DNA of 64,000 bases. Origin: Methanomassiliicoccales archaeon (GTDB taxonomy: Archaea > Thermoplasmatota > Thermoplasmata > Methanomassiliicoccales > JAAEEP01). Of the stretch, positions 1 through 8,347 are shown piece after piece (positions within the stretch are counted from its first letter, which is position 1; each line of letters starts with the position of its first letter). The notes below the pieces were generated by a model that was given only the letters and a program-made list of their open reading frames with translations, ran no database searches and was not told the DNA's origin. Where the stretch lies: the NCBI GenBank assembly GCA_013415695.1, contig JAAEEP010000008.1:1-64000 (forward strand), read 5' to 3'. The position numbers were made by a program, and so were the translations under genes.

Positions 1-3000
1 GGTATCTTGTAGTCCACTTTAATTGACCACTCCTCGCAGGGCATCAGGCACCAGATCCAGGTGTCGAGTCCAAGCATGGGGTCCACAACATGTATGTTGC
101 ACAGAGGGCTAAGGGCGATGTTCTTCACCGTTATTGTGTAGGTGATCATATCACCGGGGTTAGCCTCCTCGGGACCAGTCTTGGTGACTTCCATGCAGTT
201 GAGTATACACTCCTTGACTTCGACACAGTGATCGTCGGTAGCGTTGACCTCTAGGCCAACATACCATCCATATGCCGTAGCCTCGTTGCAGATGAAGCCT
301 TCTCCGATGTCAGCGATGGTTGAGAATGTGAATTCCCAGCTCTCACCGGGCATCAACTCGCCCATGTACTCGAAGGTCTCTCCGAAGAACGGATCAACAA
401 CTGTCACGTTGGACAGAGGCAGCTCTCCAATGTTGGTGACCTTGAAGGTCCACACTATGGAAGAGCCGTTAGAAACTACTTCAGGACCGCCCTTCTCCAG
501 GGCGATGTTGATTCGAGGTGGTTCCCCTGGTTTCACATCGACCGTGTGATCGTCGGTGACGTTCAGCTTGGCGCCACAGCAGCCATCGGCCTCAATGTAG
601 GCTACATTGGTGATGGGTTCCAATACATCGGCTATGCTAGTCTTTGTAAAGTTCCACCACATGCCGGGCTCGAGTATTCCACCGTTGTCAGTGAACACCT
701 CGGCGACTATGCCAAGGTATGGGTCAATCAGGGTGACATTGGACAGTGGATCGGATCCTATGTTCTGGACTGCGAATGTCCATTCGATTGGATCGCCAAT
801 GAGGACATCCACAGGGCCGCCCTTCTCCAAGGAGATAGCGGGTGCGCAGATCTTCACCGTGTGGCTATCAGACACATTGAGTGTTGAGCCGCATGGTCCG
901 TCAGCTGTAACATATGCATCGTTGGTTACCATTCCGGCAGCTTCAGCGGTGGTAGTGTACTCCATTTCGAACGATTCACCAGGCTCAAGAGTGCCTACTG
1001 ACTCGGACCAACCGAAGGTCTCGTCGACCAGCATTACGTTGGTAAGAGTCTCGGTGCCATCATTTGTGACATTGAAGGTCCAAACGATGTCGTCGCCCAC
1101 GAACACGCAGTCAGGACCGCCCTTCACGAGGCTGATGCTTGGGTAGTCGCAAATAGTCACGGTGTGACTGCTTGAGACGTTCAGCTCAGCTCCACACGGG
1201 GCAGTGGCTGTGACATACGCTTCGTTAGTGATGACTCCCTTGGCTCCAGCTGTGGTTGTCAAGGTCAGCTCAACTGACATGCCGGGCTCGAGAGTGCCGA
1301 TTGAAGCACCTCCACCGAAGGTCACTTCGACCAGCATGACGTTGGTCAGTGTGACCGGGCCATCATTTGTGACATTGAATGTCCAAACGATGTCGTCGCC
1401 CACGAACACGCAGTCGGGTCCGCCCTTCACCAGGCTGATGCTTGGCATTGGGTAGACTATCACGGTGTGGGAGGCATTGGCCTCGGCAGTTGAACCACAG
1501 GGTCCTTCGCCTGTCACGTAAGCGGTGTTGACGATTTCACCTGGTTCGATGGCGGTCATGGCTACCTCGAAGTAGATCGTGGCGCCAGGTGCCAGCGTAC
1601 CAAGATTCTCGTTCACACCAATCGTGGCATCGACCAGAGTGACATTCTCTAGAGCGCTGATTCCAGTGTTCTCAATGGTGAAATTCCATGTGATCAATTC
1701 GCCCACGAACACGCAGTCGGGACCGGTCTTCACGAGGCTGATGCTTGGTGGTTCGTAAACCATCACTGAGGCACTTGCGCTCTCATTCAATTGAGCTCCG
1801 CAGGGTGCGTCAGCGGTGACGTACGCAGTGTTGATGACCTCTCCAACTGAAACGGCTGATTCCGAGTAGCTGAAGTTGGCCCAAGCACCAGGCGCGAGAG
1901 TACCTATGGCCTCGGTAACGCCCAGGTGTGCATCGACCATCTCGACATTGCTGAGGGTTCCATCACCAGTGTTCTGGATATGGATCTCCCATGTGATCGT
2001 GTCTCCGACAAGAACACAGTCGGGACCGGTCTTCTCGATGCTTATTCCAGGTGTACCGTATACCATCACCATGTGGTCATCGGTCTCGTTGACCTGAATT
2101 CCACAGATGGTGTCACCAGTAACCCATGCAACGTTCGTAAGCTCACCCATGCTCTCCGCTGTGGAGGCAAGTGTTAGATTCCACCAGTCTCCAGGGTTAA
2201 GGGTGCCGCCATACAGGATCTCGGCACCAATCAACGGATCGAATAAGGTGACATCGGTCAGGGGTTCCTCACCAGTGTTCTTGATGTTGAAAGACCATGT
2301 GATCTCATCACCTACAAACGCGCAGTTTGGACCTCCCTTCTCAATTGAGATAGCGGGATTGCACGGTGTGCAAACGGGGACGGTCGTGGAGTCGTTCTCG
2401 CACTGGCAGCCGTCGCACCGGGTCATGTTCGCGAGGTTGATGACGTCGAAGCACTGGTTGGGCTCAGCAGCAACATTCTTGATTGTGATGTCGTACTGAA
2501 CCGTGCCGTTCTCGGTGAACTCCCATGGACCGCCAGGACCAGCCATTAGCTGGAAGCCGGGTGGCATCATGACGAAATCAGTGATTATCGCCTTGCAGGG
2601 AGCTGGGCCAATCATTTCAGGCTCCGCGGGCAGCGAGAAATCAGCTGCGGGGGAGGGTCCGAATGGTGTGCCCATGTAACCAATATGATTGGTTATGGTT
2701 ACGTTCGCCCGATTCTTGTATGAGGCATCCGCTACAGGAATGAAGTTCTGGCTGTACGAGTAGATGTATGATTCTCCGGCTTGCAGAATTGGCTTTACGG
2801 AAACGTCAACATTGAAGGAGGTAAGTACCTGATAAGGTCCACCTCCAGTCTGGTACAGTATGTAGTCGGTTATGGTCAGATTTTCCGTGGGTGCTTCTCC
2901 ACAGTTCTTGACCGTAATGTATCCTCTGACGCCGTACGACACGACGTCTCCTGGCTTAATCTCCTTAGATACATCGATCTGATAGGAGATATTTCCCTCT

Positions 3001-3248
3001 TGACCACGTTTGAGTTCCAAGTTCTCAGTCAATGCTGTCTTATCCATGTCGTAACAGATTTCCAGCATCTGTTCACTGAAACCTTGAGCAGTCTTGGAGG
3101 CAGTGAGGGATGTTCCTGCCTCTCCGTCAGTTGCTAGGGTGGCCGTTTGGCCAAACTCTTGGGCGCCCACGACAGCGATGCTGATCATGGCAACCGCCAC
3201 AAGAGTAACAAGCAAGGCCACGAGCCTTGCATTCGCTCTTTTATCTAT
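1..3248 (-). CDS. Secreted surface protein with tandem DUF11 repeats (3' truncated)
   Basis: One reading frame stays open on the minus strand from about 3248 to the window edge, so the C-terminus is missing. It begins with a positively charged n-region and a hydrophobic core ending near VVGAQ, a typical Sec signal peptide. A distinct region of about 250 residues follows. Then come about eight repeats of roughly 100 residues, each with the pattern GGPDCVFVGD, WTFNVTNDG, NVTLVD, GTLEPG, AYVTA and SHTV. This is the DUF11 (TIGR01451) beta-sandwich repeat of cell-surface and S-layer-associated proteins. Role: probably an extracellular structural or adhesive protein. The start is odd: no ATG, GTG or TTG lies before the charged n-region. 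An ATA at 3248 sits 7 bases after a GGGGGG Shine-Dalgarno, while the first standard start is GTG 3221, which would lose the charged residues. Cysteines recur at fixed positions in the repeats. Confidence 0.85.
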   Translation of the reverse strand, partial: MDKRANARLVALLVTLVAVAMISIAVVGAQEFGQTATLATDGEAGTSLTASKTAQGFSEQMLEICYDMDKTALTENLELKRGQEGNISYQIDVSKEIKPGDVVSYGVRGYITVKNCGEAPTENLTITDYILYQTGGGPYQVLTSFNVDVSVKPILQAGESYIYSYSQNFIPVADASYKNRANVTITNHIGYMGTPFGPSPAADFSLPAEPEMIGPAPCKAIITDFVMMPPGFQLMAGPGGPWEFTENGTVQYDITIKNVAAEPNQCFDVINLANMTRCDGCQCENDSTTVPVCTPCNPAISIEKGGPNCAFVGDEITWSFNIKNTGEEPLTDVTLFDPLIGAEILYGGTLNPGDWWNLTLASTAESMGELTNVAWVTGDTICGIQVNETDDHMVMVYGTPGISIEKTGPDCVLVGDTITWEIHIQNTGDGTLSNVEMVDAHLGVTEAIGTLAPGAWANFSYSESAVSVGEVINTAYVTADAPCGAQLNESASASVMVYEPPSISLVKTGPDCVFVGELITWNFTIENTGISALENVTLVDATIGVNENLGTLAPGATIYFEVAMTAIEPGEIVNTAYVTGEGPCGSTAEANASHTVIVYPMPSISLVKGGPDCVFVGDDIVWTFNVTNDGPVTLTNVMLVEVTFGGGASIGTLEPGMSVELTLTTTAGAKGVITNEAYVTATAPCGAELNVSSSHTVTICDYPSISLVKGGPDCVFVGDDIVWTFNVTNDGTETLTNVMLVDETFGWSESVGTLEPGESFEMEYTTTAEAAGMVTNDAYVTADGPCGSTLNVSDSHTVKICAPAISLEKGGPVDVLIGDPIEWTFAVQNIGSDPLSNVTLIDPYLGIVAEVFTDNGGILEPGMWWNFTKTSIADVLEPITNVAYIEADGCCGAKLNVTDDHTVDVKPGEPPRINIALEKGGPEVVSNGSSIVWTFKVTNIGELPLSNVTVVDPFFGETFEYMGELMPGESWEFTFSTIADIGEGFICNEATAYGWYVGLEVNATDDHCVEVKECILNCMEVTKTGPEEANPGDMITYTITVKNIALSPLCNIHVVDPMLGLDTWIWCLMPCEEWSIKVDYKI
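1059..1444 (-). repeat. Near-identical DNA repeat within the DUF11 array
   Basis: About 83 bases at 1059-1141 recur at 1362-1444 with only a few mismatches, an offset of 303 bases or exactly 101 codons. The other DUF11 units are far more diverged at DNA level. This indicates a recent in-frame unit duplication or gene conversion between neighbouring repeats. Confidence 0.75.
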
Positions 3249-3290
3249 TGCGTATCCCCCCAGTAATTTGGTGATTGATATTTAGAGGGA

Positions 3291-3308
3291 TAGTAATATA
3301 TATCTTCC
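3291..3308 (-). promoter_or_regulatory. TATA-box promoter of the DUF11 surface protein gene
   Basis: On the minus strand this reads GATATATATTAC, a strong archaeal TATA element, about 50 bases before the ATA 3248 start candidate. Transcription would begin around 3275. That leaves a short leader holding the GGGGGG ribosome binding site at 3256-3261. Confidence 0.5.
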
Positions 3309-3640
3309 GATGAACGATAACGCAAATATTCATTCTTTTCTAATATGACATTTGTTCCAGACAGAATCTGCATCAAGTAAATGATTTGTATATGTAACTA
3401 ATTTAGACTCGATGTTCATCTTTCATAAGATAATGTAGCCATTATTATTTATAATAGTATCATATATAATAAAATACAAATAGATTTCTGATTACTTAGC
3501 TAGGTTCATATCAAATATAAGTAAGCTGCAAAGTCTTTCAGAAAGGATCAGCCATCAATTCTCAAGAAATCGATGATTTTGACCGTTGACCTGTGCCTGT
3601 AGGTCCGGAGAAAAAGGTCCTATTGTACTGAGGTCCGGCA
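3309..3640. other. AT-rich intergenic region
   Basis: This is 330 bases of AT-rich sequence between the ion channel stop and the surface protein promoter, with several TATA-like runs (3440-3480). I see no open frame with gene-like character and no clear hairpin. It probably holds the 3' end of the channel transcript and upstream promoter sequence. Confidence 0.5.
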
Positions 3641-5518
3641 TCAAGGGAAGATCCAAGAGATTATTAGATAGGTGAGCAGGAATGCGAACGGGAATGTCCA
3701 AACCAAGAATCGATCGATCTTCAGTGATAGCTCTGACCTCTTCTTCTCTTCCAGACGATTTAGGTAGAAGTTATAGGCAACAACTATCGCAGTCCAGATG
3801 AAAGTGCTGATGAGTATCTTGTCCATCGTTGTGAGGTAACCCAACTTCGGCAGATCATCACCAATGGTGAAACTGAAAGCTATGAAAAGAAGAAGGTTGC
3901 CTGTGGCAACTGCGATCCTTCGACCGTAGTCCCTTATGGACCAAGTGACCCACGTAAGGCCAAGAATTATGATGATGGGGACCAAGATCCGTATGGCGTA
4001 GTAGCTTATGTGTCTCTCTGCCACAAATCCAAATGAGAACATCGAGCTGAATTTGTTGAACTCCACTGTGGTGACTTCCGTATTATGGCTGGTGATGAAC
4101 CACTCCTCTTCTCCCAGCTGGTCACCCACCGAGTTCTTATCATCCCAAGCGACGTAGTGATACACTTCCTCGCTGTACAGACATAGGATGCGAATATAGA
4201 ATCGCTGGGTGTCGAACGGGAAGTTGCGGAAGTCGAAGTCAGGTGCTTGAAGAGTTGTCCAGAACCGCTCGACATATGATGCGGTGCCGTTGGACTCGAC
4301 CAGAATGATTAGGTTCTGGGTCCATCGATTTCCCTGCTGGTTGAATATTGTAAATTCTGGCCAAAGCTCACCGTAAGCATTAACGAAATCGTCAACGCTA
4401 CGGAATATTCTATTAGAGCCCTGATAAAGGTCTGGATTGAAGGCCAGGCGGGGATCGTTCCACTGCATCCATAAATTGGCCACAATGGCATAGTTCTCAG
4501 CTGTCTGGTCCACCGAGGTGATCTGATCAAGCTCAATCCCAACTTTTACCGGGATGGAGGCGACTATGACATTCCTTCCGCCCAGGGTTGCGTTGCCGGT
4601 CAGCACATCGGGTTGGTTTAAGCCCACCAGGAGGCGGAAATCGATAGAAATGTTGTCGTCTTCTATGACTTCCGAAACCTCGATTCTATAGTTGCAGCAA
4701 TCACCATCGAACGTGTAGGCAAGGGTGGCATTCGATCTGTCCTGGGATTCATTGGCAGTCCTAAGCGACTTGCCTCCGAAATCGTATAGAGTCACCCAAG
4801 GAACATCATGATCACTCGTAGTCTCGATGAAAATGTAGAGTACATCGTCCTTGAAAATCTCAGCCAGTGTGTAACTCTTCGATCCGTTCGTGGAGTCGAG
4901 ACTTCCTGTAAACTCCTGAACCCCTACACGTCCCGTGGATTCCTCCGGATTCAAGACTGCGATGATGTCCCCTGTTGGTACTCCTGTTCCATTCAGAATT
5001 TCGGGAGAATTCAATCCCACCAGGAGCGAATAGAACCCGAAAGTGCCGGTCAATGGGGCTCCAATCGCGACCAGCTTATAATCTCCATCCTCACTGATAT
5101 TCCATTCGAAAGTGGCTGCGTAGCCCCAACCGCTATCGTCGTCCCATGCCGGAAACAGCTGGTTCGCCGTCTCGGTGATGGCCATGTGGTAGTCTTGGCC
5201 GTTCTCTATCGCCTCAGCGATCCTTTCCTTGAATAGTATCAAGATGTCTGTTAAATTGGCGCTCGAATTGGTGAGCACAATGAACGGATCAAGGTCACCT
5301 GAAGTTCCATTCATGTAGACGTAAAGAGTGTCATTACTGTCGAGAGAGGGGAGAATGTAGGAATCGAAACCATAAGGCTCTATTCCGCCCTCCAAGAGCT
5401 GGATGCTCTTGGTATGATCCTGACCTACTGAAGAGGGGATGATTTGAAGAACCAGGAGTATGGCAAACACAGCTATGATTCCCTTGGTGGTAATTGAAGA
5501 GTCAACGGATCGTTTCAT
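3641..5518 (-). CDS. Pentameric ligand-gated ion channel with N-terminal extracellular module
   Basis: The C-terminal half has the hallmarks of Cys-loop-family channels. There is an extracellular beta domain (about residues 320-500) with the signature loop FPFDTQ near 433-438. Four membrane helices follow at about 504-528, 535-551, 564-584 and 604-624; the second, pore-lining one begins after RDYGRR. As in other prokaryotic members, the disulfide cysteines are absent. Residues 30-310 form two similar beta-rich repeats, each running from a DxLYVY/DVLYIF-type strand to GLNxPxxL; they look like pre-peptidase C-terminal-like jelly rolls. This resembles DeCLIC-type channels, which carry extra N-terminal lobes. 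Residues 1-32 are a signal peptide. The start at 5518 is chosen for the AGGAGG just upstream; an in-frame ATG at 5557 would add 13 residues. The ligand is unknown; it should be a plasma-membrane channel. Confidence 0.85.
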   Translation of the reverse strand: MKRSVDSSITTKGIIAVFAILLVLQIIPSSVGQDHTKSIQLLEGGIEPYGFDSYILPSLDSNDTLYVYMNGTSGDLDPFIVLTNSSANLTDILILFKERIAEAIENGQDYHMAITETANQLFPAWDDDSGWGYAATFEWNISEDGDYKLVAIGAPLTGTFGFYSLLVGLNSPEILNGTGVPTGDIIAVLNPEESTGRVGVQEFTGSLDSTNGSKSYTLAEIFKDDVLYIFIETTSDHDVPWVTLYDFGGKSLRTANESQDRSNATLAYTFDGDCCNYRIEVSEVIEDDNISIDFRLLVGLNQPDVLTGNATLGGRNVIVASIPVKVGIELDQITSVDQTAENYAIVANLWMQWNDPRLAFNPDLYQGSNRIFRSVDDFVNAYGELWPEFTIFNQQGNRWTQNLIILVESNGTASYVERFWTTLQAPDFDFRNFPFDTQRFYIRILCLYSEEVYHYVAWDDKNSVGDQLGEEEWFITSHNTEVTTVEFNKFSSMFSFGFVAERHISYYAIRILVPIIIILGLTWVTWSIRDYGRRIAVATGNLLLFIAFSFTIGDDLPKLGYLTTMDKILISTFIWTAIVVAYNFYLNRLEEKKRSELSLKIDRFLVWTFPFAFLLTYLIISWIFP

Positions 5519-5760
5519 TTTCCTCCTTATGTTACCAACATGTCCTTTAGAAGGCACTTGAATCTTTCATGTATGCTGTTCAGTTCCCCAAATTCACTGT
5601 TCTATCAACATTGAAGTGATCGAGTCCAATTGTTACAGTCGTTCTCCTAGCCTTGATAGAAGCTTATTATTCTTTGTGCTTAAGTTTCTATTTAACCTGA
5701 TGGATATTTAACAACTTTGGCAGGACCCGCCTTTGCACTGGCAACATCGGAGACGAGGCT

Positions 5761-6393
5761 TCATTTCTTTCTCGCGATCATTATTCCGTCCCTTACCGTA
5801 AGAAGGACATTCTCCACTCTCGCATCTTTGGCAACGATCCGGTTGAGCTTGTCAGTAGCTCTGGCTGTTTCATCCTCACGGCGAACTACCGCCCCACCTC
5901 TGAGTGCATTATCCACGATGATTAACCCGCCGTTTTGCAGACGCTCCATCGCCATTTCATAGTATGCTGGATAGTTCTCCTTATCAGCGTCAATAAACAC
6001 GAGATCAAATGGTCCTTCTAGCTCGCGAAGAATGTCCAAGGCATTTCCCAATAATGGTCTTATCTTCTTGCCGTATTCTACCATTGAGAAGTATCTTCTG
6101 GCGATTGACAAGTGCCCCTCGTTATTGTCAAGGGTCAAGAGGATCCCATCATCGGGCAGGGCAGAAGCCATCATCAGGGCTGAATATCCAGTGAACGTTC
6201 CGAGCTCCAGGATCCGTCTAGCTCCACTAATTGCCACGAGCATTCGGAGGAATGTGCCTTCAACTCTTCCCACCTGCATCCCAGGATTTGAAGTATCCCT
6301 ATAGGTCTCCTCACGAAGCATTTCGAACACGGGTTCGACTTCCTGGGTCACCTCATTCACGTATCTTTCGATGTCTTTGTCTAATAGCGCCAT
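5761..6393 (-). CDS. SAM-dependent O-methyltransferase (family 3, caffeoyl-CoA OMT-like)
   Basis: This is a 210-residue protein with the class I Rossmann methyltransferase fold. The glycine-rich SAM loop LELGTFTGYSAL is near residue 65, an acidic residue ends strand 2 in LTLDNNEG, and the metal/substrate segment FIDADKENY is near 135. The late IIVDNALRGG motif also matches the family. Members are usually cation-dependent methyltransferases of catechol-type or other small hydroxyl substrates; the substrate here is not predictable. Start: ATG 6393, with a TTG immediately before it at 6396; a GGTGTG motif lies a few bases upstream. An SDR gene lies just upstream on the same strand after about 60 bases. 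Confidence 0.85.
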   Translation of the reverse strand: MALLDKDIERYVNEVTQEVEPVFEMLREETYRDTSNPGMQVGRVEGTFLRMLVAISGARRILELGTFTGYSALMMASALPDDGILLTLDNNEGHLSIARRYFSMVEYGKKIRPLLGNALDILRELEGPFDLVFIDADKENYPAYYEMAMERLQNGGLIIVDNALRGGAVVRREDETARATDKLNRIVAKDARVENVLLTVRDGIMIARKK

Positions 6394-6456
6394 CAACTCA
6401 CACCCTTATATTGGACAAATAGAAATCTGACCATGATTAAATCTAGTTAATCTCAC

Positions 6457-7191
6457 TCAAGAAACGAGTTGGATGAAACGAGAAGCGATACCTGGAAAAG
6501 TACGAATCAGGTTTGCCTGCACCCGGGTCCTAAAATCCGCATATACATCATGTGCGGTGGATTCAATTTTCTTTGCGAGTTTCAATCCTACTTTCTCAGG
6601 ATCGGCCATTAGGCCTTGGCGCATTCCAGAATCATGGGTAAGAGCTGTTCGGGTCAGCGGCAAATAAAACATGTTCACCACTATCCCAGTTCCTCCCATC
6701 TCTTCTCTCAGGGTTGATGTGAACGCGGCAAGAGCTGCTTTGCTTGATACATAGGCTCCCATGTTCTTATGACCAGAGAAAGCAAGGAGAGAACCCATGT
6801 TGTGTACGATCCCGCCCTTCCCCTCCAACATATAAGGGAGAACGGCCCTGATCACATTCACCGCTCCCTTGAAATTTACATCGATCTCATCTTCGATGTT
6901 CATGTCGCGGCTAATTAGATCCGCATAGTGGACCACGGCAGCACCATTGACCAATATGTCAATGTGACCCCAGGTATCAACGATCATCCGAACGGCTTCC
7001 CCGATCTGATTCTCGCTCCTGACATCGCAATTAATGAACAATATATCATCTCCAAATGATCGGATCCATTCAACCTCCTCAATATCAAGGATTGCGACCT
7101 TGTACCCAGAGGCAAGAAGGGATCGGGCCATGGCTCCGCAGATCCCGCCACTTCCTCCAGTGATCGCTACGATCTTGTTTTCCATACTCAC
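6457..7191 (-). CDS. Short-chain dehydrogenase/reductase (SDR)
   Basis: 244 residues, the usual length of a classical SDR. The N-terminal dinucleotide site is TGGSGGICG (residues about 10-18), an Asp after strand 2 (ILDIEE) suggests NAD(H) preference, and DILVNGAA follows near residue 80. The catalytic Tyr-Lys pair is in AYVSSKAA near 145-152. The usual catalytic Ser seems to lie in HNMGSLLAFSG. The substrate is unknown. Its stop-start spacing to the DUF3795 gene upstream is 3 bases, so the two are very likely cotranscribed. Confidence 0.88.
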   Translation of the reverse strand: MSMENKIVAITGGSGGICGAMARSLLASGYKVAILDIEEVEWIRSFGDDILFINCDVRSENQIGEAVRMIVDTWGHIDILVNGAAVVHYADLISRDMNIEDEIDVNFKGAVNVIRAVLPYMLEGKGGIVHNMGSLLAFSGHKNMGAYVSSKAALAAFTSTLREEMGGTGIVVNMFYLPLTRTALTHDSGMRQGLMADPEKVGLKLAKKIESTAHDVYADFRTRVQANLIRTFPGIASRFIQLVS

Positions 7192-7194
7192 TCC

Positions 7195-7677
7195 TTAAAC
7201 TGTTTTCTTCTCTATCACATACCAATCGTGCTTGCCCTCAATGAACTCCCCAATCCTCATCCTCTTCAATCTCCGAAGGTTGATGATATGTGCCTCTCCA
7301 TGATTTCTCCAGAGGAAATCAAGCTTCTCGCAGCTCTCGAAATGACCGCATTCCCAGCAACCTCGAATGTCCTTCATCTGACAGCACTTGCGAATCTTGC
7401 ATTGAGGAGAACCTCCACCTTCTCGGCAACCTTTCTTGCACCGGAGCTTGACCATGTCTTCTAGGACTTCGTAACAAGTTTCGTAGTCCGAAAAAACTCT
7501 CAAGAAGCCGCTTTCGGCGAGGACCTTGGCGGTCAGATCGAATCTCGACTGCCTAAACTCCTTCCTGAGGTCCCTTGCCAGATCCGTTATTACGTCGCTG
7601 TGGAAGAAGCAACCCCCGCAATGAAGGTCACCGTAAGCCACCGATGCACCTTCACTGCTAAAAGATTCATTCATCAT
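7195..7677 (-). CDS. DUF3795 cysteine-rich protein
   Basis: A 160-residue protein with many cysteines. LHCGGCFF is near the N-terminus; then comes a CKKGC / CKIRKCC / GCWECGHFESC series, and a C-terminal helix LRRLKRMRIGEFIEG. This is the pattern of the DUF3795 family found in anaerobic archaea and bacteria. The cysteines probably bind zinc or an iron-sulfur cluster; no reaction is known. It is the first gene of a probable three-gene minus-strand unit with the SDR and O-methyltransferase, and is divergent from the Lrp-like regulator gene. Confidence 0.75.
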   Translation of the reverse strand: MMNESFSSEGASVAYGDLHCGGCFFHSDVITDLARDLRKEFRQSRFDLTAKVLAESGFLRVFSDYETCYEVLEDMVKLRCKKGCREGGGSPQCKIRKCCQMKDIRGCWECGHFESCEKLDFLWRNHGEAHIINLRRLKRMRIGEFIEGKHDWYVIEKKTV

Positions 7678-7869
7678 TAAAACTCATTAGGTGGGAACGC
7701 TTATCCTACTATCGGTACAGAGAAGCACCTCGATGAACGAATGCTCCGATCGTCAATCACATCCAGACGGAGTTTGGAAGAAAATCCGTTTCGATGTTCG
7801 CCGTTCCGACATTCGTCGTTGGGAAAAGCTAATAGGCTTGGAATAACAATCGATGATTCAGGTGGTCTC

Positions 7870-8334
7870 ATGACATCAAGAGAGAAACTAGACAAGAAGG
7901 ACAAGGAACTTCTTCTAATATTATCAAACAACCCTGATTGGACCTATGAACAGATCGCCAAACAGCTTGGGATGACCAGTAGATCAGTTGGATATCGCAT
8001 AGAGAGGCTAAGGGAGATGAGGGTGCTCCAGAAGGCCAACCTCATCTACTACGACCGGTTGGGAGATCTCATCTATGCCGCAATGGTCAAATTCTCCACC
8101 GGAACATCACATGATGACCAGGAAAAGGCATTGGGCTTCTTGAAGAACCACGAAGCCACCATCCAGGTCTTCACTGCGATAGGGGCCTTCAGCGCTATTA
8201 TTCTATTTCATGCTGAGAGTCCAAAGGACGCGGAAAGGGTGGCGAGAGAGCTCGCCATTAAAAGGGATTGCTTCTGCGTTTATGAGATAGCGCAGATTAC
8301 CGATATATATAGCATATACCGCCACTACTGGTGA
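7870..8334 (+). CDS. Lrp/AsnC-type transcriptional regulator
   Basis: 154 residues. An N-terminal winged helix (LDKKDKELLLILSNNP, then YEQIAKQLGMTSRSVGYRIERL) is followed by an alpha-beta domain resembling the RAM/AsnC ligand domain. Such proteins are octameric or dimeric regulators that sense amino acids or other small molecules. The frame is open upstream to 7741, but the ATG at 7870 places the helix-turn-helix correctly and follows a GGTGG motif. It lies 13 bases before the corrinoid activator gene, so it is a plausible local regulator of the methyl-transfer and aldehyde-oxidation genes around it. Confidence 0.82.
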   Translation: MTSREKLDKKDKELLLILSNNPDWTYEQIAKQLGMTSRSVGYRIERLREMRVLQKANLIYYDRLGDLIYAAMVKFSTGTSHDDQEKALGFLKNHEATIQVFTAIGAFSAIILFHAESPKDAERVARELAIKRDCFCVYEIAQITDIYSIYRHYW

Positions 8335-8347
8335 TTCCATAGAACGA

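Noticed and set aside
1-2400. Regular 300-base repeats as a CRISPR array
   Set aside because: The repeats are about 300 bases, diverged and in frame with a protein; there are no short identical repeats with spacers and no cas genes.
244-2499. Series of open frames on the plus strand with repeated similar sequence
   Set aside because: They are antisense images of the DUF11 repeats; the minus frame is continuous, starts with a signal peptide and has the domain pattern.
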